A DNA stretch of 64,000 nucleotides from Przewalskia tangutica (GCA_029844215.1 CM056726.1:35829001-35893000); one strand, 5' to 3'; counted from the stretch's first letter, positions 35,668 through 48,410 are shown. A program made the numbers and translations. The notes: generated from the sequence alone by a model not told the origin.

Positions 35668-35786
35668 TGTTAGCGATTTTCCTTATGCTTTACGAAAGGG
35701 TACCTAACACGACACATATTTGAACAAAAATGGGCAAAATACTAACTAAAAATGACTCTAAAAGTGCATATAAAATATGCCTAACA
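35668..35786 (-). repeat. 5' LTR of the Athila-like element, internally deleted
   Basis: About 35 bp from one LTR end (TGTTAGCGATTTTCCTTATG) is joined to about 85 bp from the other (CCTAACACGACACATATTTG to GCCTAACA). Compared with 28635-29865, about 1.1 kb is missing from the middle, while both termini and the target duplication remain. Confidence 0.9.
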
Positions 35787-36665
35787 CTCCTGCTAGAAGC
35801 ATTCCTAACGTCTTTGCAACTGCTCAGAGGGCCGCTACTGCCTCTACACCTGCTGGTTTTCACCATGAACGTCCTGCAAAGTTCATGGGTGCTCACTTTA
35901 AGAGATGTCAACAAAAGATGTTGTTTTTCCTAACAGTTATGGGAATGTCACGTTTCCTAACCGAAGACCCTCCACTAGTTGGGGAAGACGTGGACCCTCA
36001 GCCAAATGATTTGGCGGGAGAGGGCCAAGGTAACTATGTCGCTGACGACATGAGGATGGTTCGCGAAGCATGAAAACATAGTGATTTCATGTGTAGGAAC
36101 TATATTCTAAACAATTTATCTGATCCTTTCTACACGGTATATTGTACCGTTGAAACTGCCAAGTAGTTATGAGACAAACTTAAGAAGAAATACAACACCC
36201 AAGATGCAGGTAGCAAGAAGTTCATCATTAGGAAATTCCTGAAATTTCAAATGGTGGATAACAAAAGTGTGTCATCTCAAGTCCAGTAATTTCAAATGAT
36301 TCTACATCACCTGGATTTGGAAGGATTGAAGCTCAACGAACAATTCTTGGTTAGGGCGTTGATCGAGAAGCTGCCTCCCTCGTGGACTGAGTTTATGAAC
36401 TATCTAAAACTCAAAACGAAGGAGATGACCTTAGATGAACTTATTGTCAAACTCCAGATTCAGGAAGACAATAAGAAGGTCATGCCAAAGGGAAAACAAC
36501 CCGCTGAGGCTAAGGCGAACCTACGGAAGTCAAAGGGAACTCAAGCAAGAAGCGGAAGTTCCAAAAAGAAGGCAAGCCCCAAACAACTGAAAAAGTTCAA
36601 GGAAACTGTAATCATTGTGGTATAGTTGGTCACATGGCCAAAGACTGCCGCAAGCTCAAACGTGA
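35787..36665 (+). pseudogene. Copia 2 gag, continued
   Basis: It picks up the frame of 28319-28634: SIPNVFATAQRAATASTPAG, FHHERPAKFMGAHFKRC, RFLTEDPPLVGEDVDPQPND, FMCRNYILNNLSDPFY, LQIQEDNKKVMPKGKQPAE and the knuckle CNHCGIVGHMAKDC (about 36607-36650). Stops at about 36071, 36163 and 36288 and a shift near 36520. Confidence 0.88.
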
Positions 36666-38170
36666 TAATAAAGAGAAGGACAAAAGCAAAGCCAAGGCTA
36701 ACATCGTTGAAGACATGCTCGTCAACGATATGATCGAGAAGTTCTCAGCGGTGGTTCTTGAAGCTAACCTCGTTGAGAATCCGGTCCAATGGTGGCTAGA
36801 CACGGGTGCTACCCGTCACATATGTTCCAATAAAGAAGCCTTCCCCACTTATAAACCAGTCTCAGACAAGAAATTGATCATGGACAACAATTCTTCTTCA
36901 GAGGTACTAGGGTAGGAAAGGTGATCCTAAAGATGACGTCCGGGAAGGAGCTGACTCTAAAGGAAGTGATGCACGTCCCAGAAGTTTGTAGAAATCTGAT
37001 TTCTGGACCTTTGTTAATAAATGTTGGTTTTAGGCTAGTGTTAAAGGCTAACAAGTTTGTAATCACTAAAAATGGAACCTTTGTAGGAAGGGGCTTCTTC
37101 TGTGCAGGCCTCTTTAAGTTCAATGTTGCACCTGTAATGCCTTCTGTTTCAACTATCAATAAAATTGTACCTTTCACTTACTTGATTGAGTCATCTAATT
37201 TATGGCATCATATATTAGGACATGTTAACTATAAATCTATCCAAAGATTGGTAAAGTTGGAATTATTGTCGTCTATCGACATAAACCCTTAACGTAAGTG
37301 CGAGGTGTGCGTAGAGGCAAAACTTTCCAAGAGTCCCTTTAGATCTATCGAAAGGGAAAATGCTCCTCTAGAACTTATACACACTGATATATGTGATTTG
37401 AAGTTAGCTCAATCTTAAGGGGGAAACAAGTACTTTGTGACTTTCATAGATGATGGCACAAGGTTTTGTTACATTTACTTACTAAAAAGTAAAGATGAAG
37501 CCTTTGAAGCGTTCAAACGCTACAAAATAGAAGTTGAGAACCAACTAGGCGGACGGATTAAAACAATCTGTAGCGATAGCGGGGGAAATTATGTAGCGCC
37601 TTTTGAAGAATTCTATACCCAATCGGGTATAGTTCATCAAACAACGGCTCCTTACTCACCTCAATCAAACGAAGTTGCTGAACGCAAGAACCGAACACTA
37701 AAAGAAATGATGAATGATTAACTCATCAATTCGGGACCCCCTCAAACCATGTGGGGAGAAGCTGTCATTACCGCAAATAGGATTCTTAGCTTAGTTCCAC
37801 ACAAGGGTAAAGACAAGACTCCATACGAGCTATGGAAAAGAAAGAAACCTATCTATAAGTATTTGAAGGTATGGGGTTGTCTGGCCATGGTAAAAGTACC
37901 TATGCCAAAGCAGGTCAAGATTGGATCTAAGACTGTGCATTGCATATTCATCGGATATGCCAATAACAGTAGTGTTTATCGCTTCATAATGCATAAGTCG
38001 GATGTACCGGACATTTATGAAGGTACGATTCTGGAATCAAGGAACACATGGTTCTTTGAAGATACATTTTCATGTAAGGAAAATAATATAACCTCTCTCA
38101 AATGAAGTTATGATCAAATCTCTGAGGATCAAGGGGTAGATGACTACCTAGATCTGAACGGTTCAGATCT
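36666..38170 (+). pseudogene. Copia 2 protease and integrase
   Basis: Protease WWLDTGATRHICSNKEAF (about 36792-36845), then a shift near 36914. Integrase: zinc region WHHILGHVNYKSIQ and CEVCVEAKLSKSPF; core HTDICD, FIDDGTRFCYIYLLKSKDE, ICSDSGGNY and EVAERKNR (catalytic Glu). Downstream: PYELWKRKKPIYKYLKVWGCL, VHCIFIGYANNSSVYRF and the FFEDTFSCKEN block. Stops at 37290, 37420 and 37719 among others. It keeps the KYLKVWGC block that copia 1 lost. Confidence 0.9.
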
Positions 38171-38807
38171 AGTGAATTCTGAAGTAGCTAATTATCCGGA
38201 ATCCAGTATTCCAGATTCTCAGGACTTGGAAGATTCAAAAATAGAACCAATGAGAAGTAATAGGGCCCGGAAGGACAAGTCCTTTGGTCCAGACTTTGAA
38301 GTTTATTTGGTTCAGGATGAACCACGGACAATCGCCGAAGCATTGTCAACTCCAGAAGCACCGCTTTGGAAGGAAGCTTTAGAAAGTGAGATAGAATTCA
38401 TCCTGCATAACCACACCTGGGAGTTGGCTGAACTTCACCCGGGACAGAAATCATTGGGTTGTAAGTCTATCCTTAAACGAAAGTTAAAGGTAGATGGATT
38501 TATCGACATATACAAAGCTATGTTAGTAGTCATGGGCTATCGCCAAAAGGAGGGCCTTCATTACTTCGACACCTACGCTCCGGTGTCTAGAATGACATCC
38601 ATACGTATGTTCATAGCTATCGCCGCCTTGCGGGATCTTGAAATACATCAAATGGATGTTAAGAATGTCTTCTAAATTATGATTTGGAAGAAGAAATATA
38701 TATGGACCAACCCGAGGGGTATGTCGTTCCGATAAGAGACAAAAGTGTGACGGCTTGTTAAATCATTGTATGGGGTGAAACAAGCCCCTAAACAATGGCA
38801 CGAGAAA
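38171..38807 (+). pseudogene. Copia 2 reverse transcriptase, N-terminal half
   Basis: EALSTPEAPLWKEALESEI, HNHTWELAELHPG, VMGYRQKEGLHYFDTYAPVS and LEIHQMDVKNVF, a stop at 38673, then LYGVKQAPKQWHEK in another frame up to the insertion at 38808. The catalytic YVDD half lies at 48411-48882. Confidence 0.9.
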
Positions 38808-41800
38808 TGTTACACCCCGTAATTCCAGAACATGTTTATAAGAACGTATGTAAGAACTCAAAAACGTTAAGATTTGAGACTAGTAAAAATTTATCAGAAT
38901 TTTGAAAATGTCGGAAAACGAAATATTGCGACGAATAGGAGGGTTACACATATCAACCCCCCCCCCCCTTAGATGGTCTTGGTCGAATGGACCATGGGTA
39001 GAAAGGTCATTTGACCAAAGTAAAGATGAACAAGTCTTGCAAACTAGAGCTTGAGTTTATTGACTAAGTCAAAGAGCCCACTTGGCTTGATATTTTAATC
39101 TCATTCATCCAAACCCAACATGTGTTGTAATCTTGGCCCTCCATATTGTTATATAAGCACACTAGTAGCAACACAAGTCTTCCAACACTTAGAAAAATTT
39201 AGAGAACTTGTGTGCTCTTAGTGATAGCTCTCGAGTTTGCCCTTTGTGAACAAGAAAGATTTTCGTTTATGGTTCAATAATCCCAATACTTTAAACCAAG
39301 GTCCTAAGGGTATTGTAAGGATATCTCAATAGAAAGATCCCGGAAAAACCGCATTTTTACGTTAGTCGCAAAGCAAAAACCCAAGGTGTTCTTCAACTTT
39401 GAAGTTAGAAATAGAAGAGGAGTTTTTCACAAGCTTCTAAGGGTTGAAAATAGCGGATTGGAACGTCAAGAAAAGGAGTTGAAGTTGCTAAGGATCGACT
39501 TTAGGTTTTGGATTGTTTTGGGCTTAAAGAGGTAATAATCTCCGTATTGCTATTGTAATTCAAGATTTCATGTTGTAGTAGTTAGAAATGATTATGTGAA
39601 ATATATTATGAAGATTGATAAGTGTTATGGAATATGTGGATGAAATCCGAAAGTTGCATGATTTAGCCTTTAAGATTGTAATTCAATTTAGTTACTAGTT
39701 TAGTCGTCGCATGTTATCTAAAGAGTTGATTAAAGTGGTTATAATTGTTACAACTAGTTGTGACTATATGACATGTTAGACGTAACAACTTGGATTGAAA
39801 AGGAATTGGATAAGACTTTGTAGTATGATACATTATAGCCGAGAATGGCATGGAATTATTGGATTGTTTTGTATTATTGTGGGGCAGAATTTTACACGTC
39901 CTGTTAAGGCGTGTAATCCCCTTTGGATAGCTGAATTTTTGGGCCTTAAATGTGGCATGTTTGGTTGTTAAATTCAGGCCTTGAAAAAGGTGGAAAAGTA
40001 CGTAGAAACAAAGGAAGTGTTGTCCGATTTTCCGTAGAATTTGGTGACTTTACACTTAGAATATTCTACGTTTGAAGCTAGAGGTTAATAGACGTATTAT
40101 GGCCATTATAAGTTGAAGTACTACGTATAGCGTATTCCACTTAAAGAATGGAATAACTATCAAGGTTGAAGTACTTTGGAGCATTTTGCTACTTGTCGAT
40201 AATCGTCACGAGGTATGTGAACCTCTTCCTTCTTTTGGCATGATTCTATGTATGGAATATACATGTGGTGTTATTTCATGATTCCTTCTACTCTTAGAAG
40301 TTAAGAGATATGTATGTTGGGTTACTCTATGTAAAAGTTACGTCTAAGTTATCCTAAGTTCTTACCAAGTCTCATGGGGGATGTTGGTAAGAGTCGTTAG
40401 GAAGTATTTAGAGTCGAGTTGACATTGTTAATTTACTGCCCGAATGAGAATAAGTATCGAACAAGCCATTGCAGCGTTAATAAAAGAAAATGTATCGACA
40501 ATCAATTATATTAAAATGAGTAGAATTCTCCATCTGCATAGAAGCTAAGATAAGACAAAATTGTATTACATTTTCTAGATCATGGCGGCTTTAATAAGAT
40601 CGTTATAAACGAGTATAACTATTCACAACGCATAAAAGTACATGTTACTTAATTTAAAGAGTTTACGTTATGAAGTTTTAAGACTATGAACCTTGAGTTC
40701 TTAAAAGGTTAAGAGACTTTATTTTTCAAGTTATGAGACTTGATTCTTAAAGGAATGGATGACTTGATTTAAAAGTATAGAATACTTGATTTGGAAAGTA
40801 TTGATTTCTTGATATTCTAGAGATAAGAGACTTGATTTCTAAAGTTAAGAAACTTGATTTCTAAAGAGAAGAGACTTGAAGTATTTTGAAAGTTATGCAA
40901 CTTGATTTGAAAGTATATGTCTCTTGGTTATAAAGAGAACAAAATTGTTTAAACCATAAAGAGTTATAACGACTTTATGGAAAGTAGTTATAACGACTTT
41001 ATGGAAGGTTAAGAGAGTTGTCTATTTTGATTGATAGGCATGAGTTGCCTAGGTTGTGAAATTAGAAGTTACTTGGTTTCAAAGTCTTGAAATGAATTTC
41101 TAAAGGTTTAGTAACTTAATTTGAAAAATAGACATGTCTTGATACTACGGGTGTTAGTATCTTGGGGATTTATATACAAATGAGTCTTTTGAAAAGAATG
41201 GAAGTACGTAGTACTTTGGGTTAAATTCTCGGATTTTTTCATGTGATGTGAAAGTGCCTTGAGTCGATAAAATGAAAGTCTAAATATTTTATGAACTTTC
41301 CTATGCTTGCTTGTGATAGCCTTTGAGTGCAAGTATTATATTTTTACGCTGTCGTGACTCTCAGTTGGAGGGTCGGCCGTCTTGTTGTAAATTTACTTGG
41401 ACGTACCGGCAGTGACGGAGGATTCCATGGGTATGCTTCCATTGTGATTGATCCTTGGACATGCTTATACGATGAGGGATTCCGGGGCATGCGACCAGGA
41501 TGCGGGCTAAATTCCCGGATGCTATTATTACTCCATGGCCATGCTTATACGATGAGGGATTCCGAGGCATGCGACCATGTTATATGCTATTACTCCATGG
41601 ACTAGCTCTCCATGAAGACATGTACCCGAGATGAGGGATTCCACGGACATGTTATATACGATTATTACCTCATGGATTAGCTCTCCATGAAGTCATGTAC
41701 CCGAAATGAGGGATTCCACGGGCATGAGATATATATATATGTATTGCATATGTGTACGCCGACAGTGAGGTAGGATGCCACGGGCGCGTCACATGGTTAT

Positions 41801-42625
41801 ATTTTACACTTACGGCTGTCGGCAGTTATGGGGGATTCCATGGGCAGGAGATATATATATGTATTGCATATGTGTACGTCGACAGTGAGGTAGGATGCCA
41901 CGGGCGCGTCACATGGTTATATTTTACAATTACGACTGTCGGCAGTGATGGGGGATTCCACGGGCACGCTTTGATATTTGTGGGCTTGAAACCCTTACTG
42001 GACTGTGATGATATTTGACGGCTTGTGTCCATAGCCCTGGTGTGACTATTGTTCATGTGTTGAAATAGTCTTTAAAAAGGTAAAACTGACTTTCATTACT
42101 TTCACTTCGGCAAGGCACAATGTACTGTTATTTTGGTTATCATACATGTCTCCAACTTTATTTTAGACTATTATGATTTCATTCTGATACTTTCGATTTT
42201 ACATACTTGGTACATATTTCGTATTGACCTCCTTGAGTCTTTGCGTTCATGCGCGAGTTGAGGTACATAACTTGCGATCGGCCTCTTAGGATCACTGTTC
42301 GATTCTTGGAAAGCTCTATTTCTCGGAGGCTTTGTCTTTTAGTGCAGTTCCACGAGATTGTAGATTTATGTACATTCGGGGTATGGCGAGCCACTGTCGT
42401 CCACAGTTGTTATGTCAAAACTCTTAGAGTGCAGAGTCATATCTTGTGGGTCGCTTTGTAAAAAAAAAGGCAATCGCTTTTGGATTATATATATATCGGG
42501 AGGTAGCCTTAAGCTAACTTCATTATTTATTTCTTGTTAAGTTCATGTATGTTCCGATTATATCGATGTATACACAAGGTGCCCGAGATAGGCAACAGCG
42601 ATCGCGGGCAGAGTCAGTCGTGATA
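38808..42625 (+). repeat. 5' LTR of the plus-strand gag-only element
   Basis: Matches 44416-48410 throughout, apart from a 175-bp segment present only there. The end reads GTGATA where the partner has GTGACA. It contains a run of 12 C (38957-38968) and a 120-bp tandem duplication: GTATTGCATATGTGTACG at 41741 and 41861. Confidence 0.93.
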
Positions 42626-42629
42626 ATAG

Positions 42630-42641
42630 TGGTATCGAGCG
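42630..42641 (+). other. Primer binding site, mutated Met-tRNA type
   Basis: Reads TGGTATCGAGCG four bases after the 5' LTR; it differs from TGGTATCAGAGC by a one-base loss and was found by position against the sister site at 14443-14454. Confidence 0.7.
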
Positions 42642-42823
42642 ATTAGTCCTTGGAAAGTGTCTGAGACCGTGTCTAGTAGAGTCTTGATTATCGGTGTGTT
42701 GTGCACACATCTATAACCGGAGGCTGCGGGAAATTTAGGATTGGTTTCCATTTTCTCTTTCTAAGATCGTGCGGTGAAAGTCAAAATAGGTTGAATCCTC
42801 TCGACTATTCTTATGTATCGATT

Positions 42824-44099
42824 ATGCCTCCACGGAGCGACCGAGGGCGAAGGGCAAAGCGGCGGCGAGGCGCTAGCGGTACACAAAGGTTACGATACTC
42901 GAGCCCAGTTATGCTTGAGGTTGTGGCTCGGTGGCGAGTTGATTCTGCAAGCGGTATTAGAGGCGAAAACGTGCGGCTCGGAGGTTCCGATACGAGCCTC
43001 GATTCTGCGGCCTGGGTAGAGTTTAGAGATTATGGAGAGCGGTCGGGTTATTGACTAGCATAGTGGTAGGCGTGGCAAGCGAGCGAGTAGCTAACCCTGG
43101 CCGCGATTTGAGGATTCGGGTTTTTAGGTTGTAATCCACGCGTTCTATGGTTCGAGATCGAGGATGATCCTCGGGAGTTCTTTCGGCGAATCTGATGGAC
43201 TATGCATGTGCTTAGGGCCTCGGAGGCAGTCGATTGTGTTAGCTTCTGCAGGTTCTGCGATATTACGTTGAACTGGTTTGAGTCATGAGAGGCTGCAGAG
43301 GTGTGGGTGCTCTTCCATTGTTTGGGATGAGTTCACAGAGGCCTTCCTGGATCACTTTTTGCTCCCGAGATGAGGATTGAGGAGAGCCCGCATAGATAGG
43401 TTCTTGACATTGAGACAGAATGGGAGGACTATCAGAGAGTACAACCTGGAGTTTGACTCGTTGGCCAGATATGCGATCACTATTGTGGCTGACATGGTGG
43501 ACAGAGTTCACCGCTATGTGATGGGGCTAGACCGTTATATGATTACTGCATGCCTGGGAGTGGCCCTTCAGCCAGGTATAGATATTGCCAGGATGCAGGC
43601 TTATGCACAGGGGATAGAGGACAGAGAGAGAGAGGATCGGCGGACCTGGTCGGCCCAGAGGCGAGACAACGAGGTTTGAGGAAATTTTCGAGGCGGACAG
43701 CCTCAGCAGCAGGCTAGGTCCACATTTCAGCCGACACAGAGTGCTCCTTCCTGGTCTTCTGGCAGGAGGTTTGATCGCCGGGGATATTCGGGAGCAGGTC
43801 AGGGCTCCAGGGCTGCAGGTTCACAAATGTCCGAGGGTAGTAGCCAGGGGAAGCCACCTTTGCCTCGGTGTGGTCACTGTGGTAGGTCCTATTTTGGGGA
43901 GTGTCGTACTACTTCAACAACTTGTTATGCTTGCGGCCAGCAGGGCCATTTGGTAAGAGACTGTCCGACCATAGGTGACACTGGTGGGATAGCACAGTCT
44001 ACTAGATCGATTGCGGGTTCTTCGCCTTCAATATCTAGGCAGGATGTCCATGCACCGGCAGGCCGTGACAGAGGTCGTGGTGGAATTTCCCAGTTTTAG
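42824..44099 (+). pseudogene. Tekay/Del-like gag, only gene of the element
   Basis: The start ATG at 42824 gives MPPRSDRGRRAKRRRGASG, a typical chromovirus gag beginning; the frame stops at 43052. The capsid end is at 43377-43679: FLTLRQNGRTIREYNLEFDS, LARYAITIVADMVDRVHRYV, MQAYAQGIEDRERED. After a TGA (43677) the same frame continues with a GNFRGGQPQQQ stretch and two knuckles, CGHCGRSYFGEC and CYACGQQGHLVRDC (about 43870-43965), ending at 44099. Gag would assemble the particle; all enzymes would have to come from elsewhere. Confidence 0.88.
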
Positions 44100-44415
44100 C
44101 GGTCCTTTGACCCGCCTATATGATTTCAGGTATATCTTTGACCCTTTAGAGACTGGTATGCATGATAAGGTTATTGTAAGTTTAAGTGTCATGAACGGAT
44201 AATATTGAGACTATATATATATGCTAGAAGGGGTTGGAAGTACGAAAAGATAATCCTTTTGGGCTTATGATGGATGGATATGTGTGTGCGAGGTATTAGG
44301 GCCATAGGTGGCATAATTAAGTTTCATTAAGTGTAGTTTTATGAGACTATACCGAGAAATATTAGGTTGACTCCGAAAGAACATTTGGGGATGAATGTTT
44401 CTAAGGGGGGAAGAA
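44100..44415 (+). other. Short 3' region with polypurine tract
   Basis: No coding signal. It ends ATGTTTCTAAGGGGGGAAGAA directly against the 3' LTR, a clear polypurine tract. This is where protease and pol would begin in an autonomous Tekay/Del element; none is present. Confidence 0.85.
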
Positions 44416-47400
44416 TGTTACACCCCGTAATTCCAGGACATGTTTATAAGAACGTACGTAAGAACTCAAAACGTTAAGATTTGAGACTAGTAAAAATTTA
44501 TCGAAATTTTGGAAATGTCGGAAAATGAAATATTGCGATGAATGGGAGGGTGACATGTGTCACCCCCCCTTAGATGGTCTTGGTCGAATGGACCATGGGT
44601 AGAAATGTCATTTGACCAAAGTAAAGATGAACAAGTCTTGCAAGCTAGAGATTGAGTTTATTGACTAAGTCAAAGAGTCCACTTGGCTTGATATTTTAAT
44701 CTCATTCATCCAAACCCAACATGTGTTGTAATCTTGACCCTCCATAATGTTATATAAGCACACTAGTAGCAAGACAATTCTTCCAACACTTAGAAAAATT
44801 TAGAGAACTTGTGTGCTCTTAGTGATAGCTCTCGGGTTTGCCCTTTGTGAATAAGAAAGATTATCGTTTATGGTTCAATAATCCCAATACTTTAAACCAA
44901 GGTTCCTAAGGGTATTGTAAGGATATCTCAATAGAAAGATTCCGGAAAAACCGCATTTTTACGTTAGTCGCAAGGCAAAAACCCAAGGTGTTCTTCAACT
45001 TTGAAGTTGGAAATAGAAGATGAGTTTTTCACAAGCTTCTAAGGGTTGCAAATAGTGAATTGGAATGTCAAGAAAAGGAGTTGAAGTTGATAAGGATCGA
45101 CTTTAGGTTTTGGATTATTTTGGGCTTAAAGAGGTAATAATCTCCGTCTTGCTATTGTAATTCAAGATTTCATGTTGTAGTAGTTGGAAATGATCATGTG
45201 AAATATATTATGAAGATTGATAAGTGTTATGGAATATGTGGATGGAATCCGAAAGTTGCATGATTTAGCCTTTAAGATTGTAATTCAATTTAGTTACTAG
45301 TTTAGTCGTCACATGTTATCTAAAGAGTTGATTAAAGTGGTTATAATTGTTACAACTAGTTGTGACTATAAGACATGTTGAGTGAGATTGTTACAACTAG
45401 TTGTGACTATGGTTTGGAGTATAATTTGAGTGAGATTGTTGAAAGAATCAATTCCTTTGATTATTCTTATTGATGAAAGTCATATATATACAAGTTACAA
45501 TAGGAAAATCTTTTTCCTATTCTACATCTAAATTCTTATTCTATAAGGATATTAACTATACAACTTGGATTGAAAAGGAATTGGATAAGACTTTGTAGTA
45601 TGATACATTATAGCCGAGAATGGCATGGAATAATTGGATTGTTTTGTATTATTGTGGGGCAGAATTATACATGTCATGTTAAGGCGTGTAATCCCCTTTG
45701 GATAGTTGAATTGTTGGGCCTTAAATGTGGCATGTTTGGTTGTTAAATTCGGGCCTTGAAAAAGGTGGAAAAGTACGTAGAAACAAAGGAAGTGCTGTCC
45801 GATTTTCCGTAGAATTTGGTGACTTTACACTTAGAATATTCTACGTTTGAAGCTAGAGGTTAATAGACGTATTATAGACATTATAGGTTGAAGTACTACG
45901 TATAGCATAATCCACTTAAAGGATGGAATAACTATCAAGGTTGAAGTACTTTGGAGCATTTTGCGACTTGTCGATAATCGTCACGAGGTTTGTGAACCTC
46001 TTCCTTCTTTTGGCATGATTCTATGTATGGAATATACATGTGGTGTTATTTCATGATTCCTTCTACTCTTAGAAGTTAAGAGGTATGTATGTTGGTTTAC
46101 TCTATGTAAAAGTTACGTCTAAGTTATCCTAAGTTCTTACCAAGTCTCATGGGGGATGTTGGTAAGAGTCGTTAGGAAGTATTTGGAGTCGAGTTGACTT
46201 TGTTAATTTACTGCCCGAATGAGAATAAGTACCGAACAAGCCATTGCAGCGTTAATAAAAGAAAATGTATCGACAATCAATTATATTAAAATGAGTAGAA
46301 TTCTCCATCTGCATAGAAGCTAAGATAAGACAAAATTGTATTACATTTTCTAGATCATGGCTGCTTTAATAAGATCGTTATAAACGAGTATAACCTATTC
46401 ACAACGCATAAAAGTACATGTTACTTAATTTAAAGAGTTTACATTATGAAGTTTTAAGACTATGAACCTTGAGTTCTTAAAAGGTTAAGAAACTTTATTT
46501 TTCAAGTTGTGGGACTTGATTCTTAAAGGAAGGGATGACTTGATTTAAAAGTATAGAATACTTGATTTGGAAAGTATTGATTTCTTGATATTCTAGAGAT
46601 AAGAGACTTGATTTCTAAAGTTAAGAAACTTGATTTCTAAAGATAAGAGACTTGAAGTATTTTGAAAGTTATGCAACTTGATTTGAAAGTATAAGTCTCT
46701 TGGTTATAAAGAGAATGAAATTGTTTAAACCATAAAGAGTTATAACGGCTTTATGGGAAGTAGTTATAACGACTTTATGGAAGGTTAAGAGAGTTGTCTA
46801 TTTTGATTGATAGGCATGAGTTGCCTAGGTTGTGAAATTAGAAATTACTTGGTTTCAAAGTCTTGAAATGAATTTCTAAAGGTTTAGTAACTTAATTTGA
46901 CAAATAGACATGTCTTGATACTACGGGTGTTAGTATCTTGGGGATTTATATAAAAAGGAGTCTTTTGAAAAGAATGGAAGTACGTAGTACTTTGGGTTAA
47001 ATTCCCGAATTTTTTTATGTGATGTGGAAGTGCCTTGAGTCGATAAAATGAAAGTCTAAATATTTTATGAACTTGCCTATGCTTGCTTGTGATAGCCTTT
47101 GAGTGCAAGTATTATATTTTTACGCTGTCGTGACTCTCAGTTGGATGGTCGGCCGTCTTGTTGTAAATTTACTTGGACGTACCGGCAGTGACGGAGGATT
47201 CCACGGGTATGCTTCCATTGTGATTGATCCTTGGACATGCTTATACGATGAGGGATTCTGGGGCATGCGACCAGGATGCGGGCTAAATTCCCGGATGCTA
47301 TTATTACTCCATGGCCATGCTTATACGATGAGGGATTCCGGGGCATGCGACCATGTTATATGCTATTACTCCATGGACTAGCTCTCCATGAAGACATGTA

Positions 47401-48410
47401 CCCGAGATGAGGGATTCCACGGGCATGTTATATACGATTATTACCCCATGGATTAGCTCTCCATGAAGTCATGTACCCGAGATGAGGGATTCCACGGGCA
47501 TGAGATGTATATATATGTATTGCATATGTGTCTGCAAGCGGTGAGGTAGGATGTCACAGCGCGTCACATGGTTATATTTTACACTTACGGTATCGCGGTG
47601 ATGGGAGATTCCACGGGCGGAGATATATATATGTATTGCATATGTATGCAGCCGGCAGTGAGGTAGGATACCGCAGACGCGTATCATGGTTATATTTTAC
47701 AATTACGGTATCGGCGGTGATGGGGATTCAGACACGCTTTTATATTTGTGGGCTTGAGACCCATCGGGTGTGTGATGATATTTGAGGGCTTGTGTCCATA
47801 GCCCTGGTGTGACTATTGTTCATGTGTTGAAATAGTCTTTAAAAGGGTAAAACTGACTTTCATTACTTTCACTTCGGCAAGGCACAATATACTGTTATTT
47901 TGGTTATCATACATGTCTCCAGCTTTATTTTAGACTATTATGATTTCATTACAGTACTTTTAGTTTTACATACTTGGTACATATTTCGTACTGACCTCCT
48001 TGAAGTGCGTTCATGCCGCAGGTTGAGGTACATAGCTTGCTGATCCGCACTCTTAGGATCACTGTTCAGTTCTTGGAAAGCTCCATTTCTCCGGAGGCTT
48101 TGTCTTTTGGTACGGTTCCCTGAGATTGTAGATTTATGTACATTCAGGGGTATGGCGGGGCCCTGTCCCATCACAATTGTTATGTCAAAACTCTTAGAGG
48201 TCTGTAGTCATATCTTGTGGGTCGCTTTGTAAAAAAAAAAGGAGGTAACTGCTTTTGGATTATATATATATCCCGGAAGGTAGCCTTATCGGCTAACCTG
48301 TTATTTATTTCTTGTTAAGTTCATGTATGTTCCGCTGATTATCTCTGATGTATACCTGTAAGGTTGCCCAGGTAGGGCACCAGTCGCGGGCCCTGGGTCG
48401 GGTCGTGACA
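44416..48410 (+). repeat. 3' LTR of the plus-strand gag-only element
   Basis: Begins TGTTACACCCC and ends GTGACA, the partner of 38808-42625. The two copies differ at about a dozen sites in the first 150 bp, mostly C/T and G/A, and by many short indels in GC-rich stretches near the 3' end, so the insertion is not recent. Confidence 0.93.
45379..45560 (+). other. About 175-bp segment present only in the 3' LTR
   Basis: The 5' LTR reads straight across this point (near 39780). The extra DNA begins with a copy of TTGTTACAACTAGTTGTGAC (also just upstream at 45349) and GAGTGAGATT twice, then TGTTGAAAGAATCAATTCC and a pyrimidine-rich stretch. It looks like part of a short copia LTR plus local duplications, but no clean ends are visible. 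Confidence 0.65.

Larger units (their letters stand above)
28635..35786 (-). mobile_element. Athila-like Ty3 element inserted in copia 2 gag
   Basis: It is bounded by a perfect 5-bp duplication CTCCT (28630-28634 and 35787-35791). Right to left: a 119-bp remnant 5' LTR, primer site, a little gag, protease, RT, RNase H, integrase, a 1.6-kb non-coding part where an env-like gene would sit, and a 1231-bp 3' LTR. The coding blocks are Athila-type (CDLGAGINLMP protease, GENNTLPVIIS linker). Most of gag is deleted and pol is interrupted by stops. The left terminus reads TATTAG for TGTTAG. Confidence 0.92.
38808..48410 (+). mobile_element. Complete gag-only long-LTR element (TR-GAG type), plus strand
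   Basis: A 3818-bp 5' LTR (38808-42625) and a 3995-bp 3' LTR (44416-48410) enclose only 1790 bp. It starts TGTTACACCCC and ends GGGTCGGGTCGTGACA, with a perfect duplication AGAAA (38803-38807 and 48411-48415). The internal part has a primer site, a gag with two Cys-rich knuckles and a polypurine tract, and no pol. It sits in the RT of copia 2, whose frame resumes right after. It is a sister of 9071-17549 in the other orientation, with longer LTRs. Confidence 0.95.
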
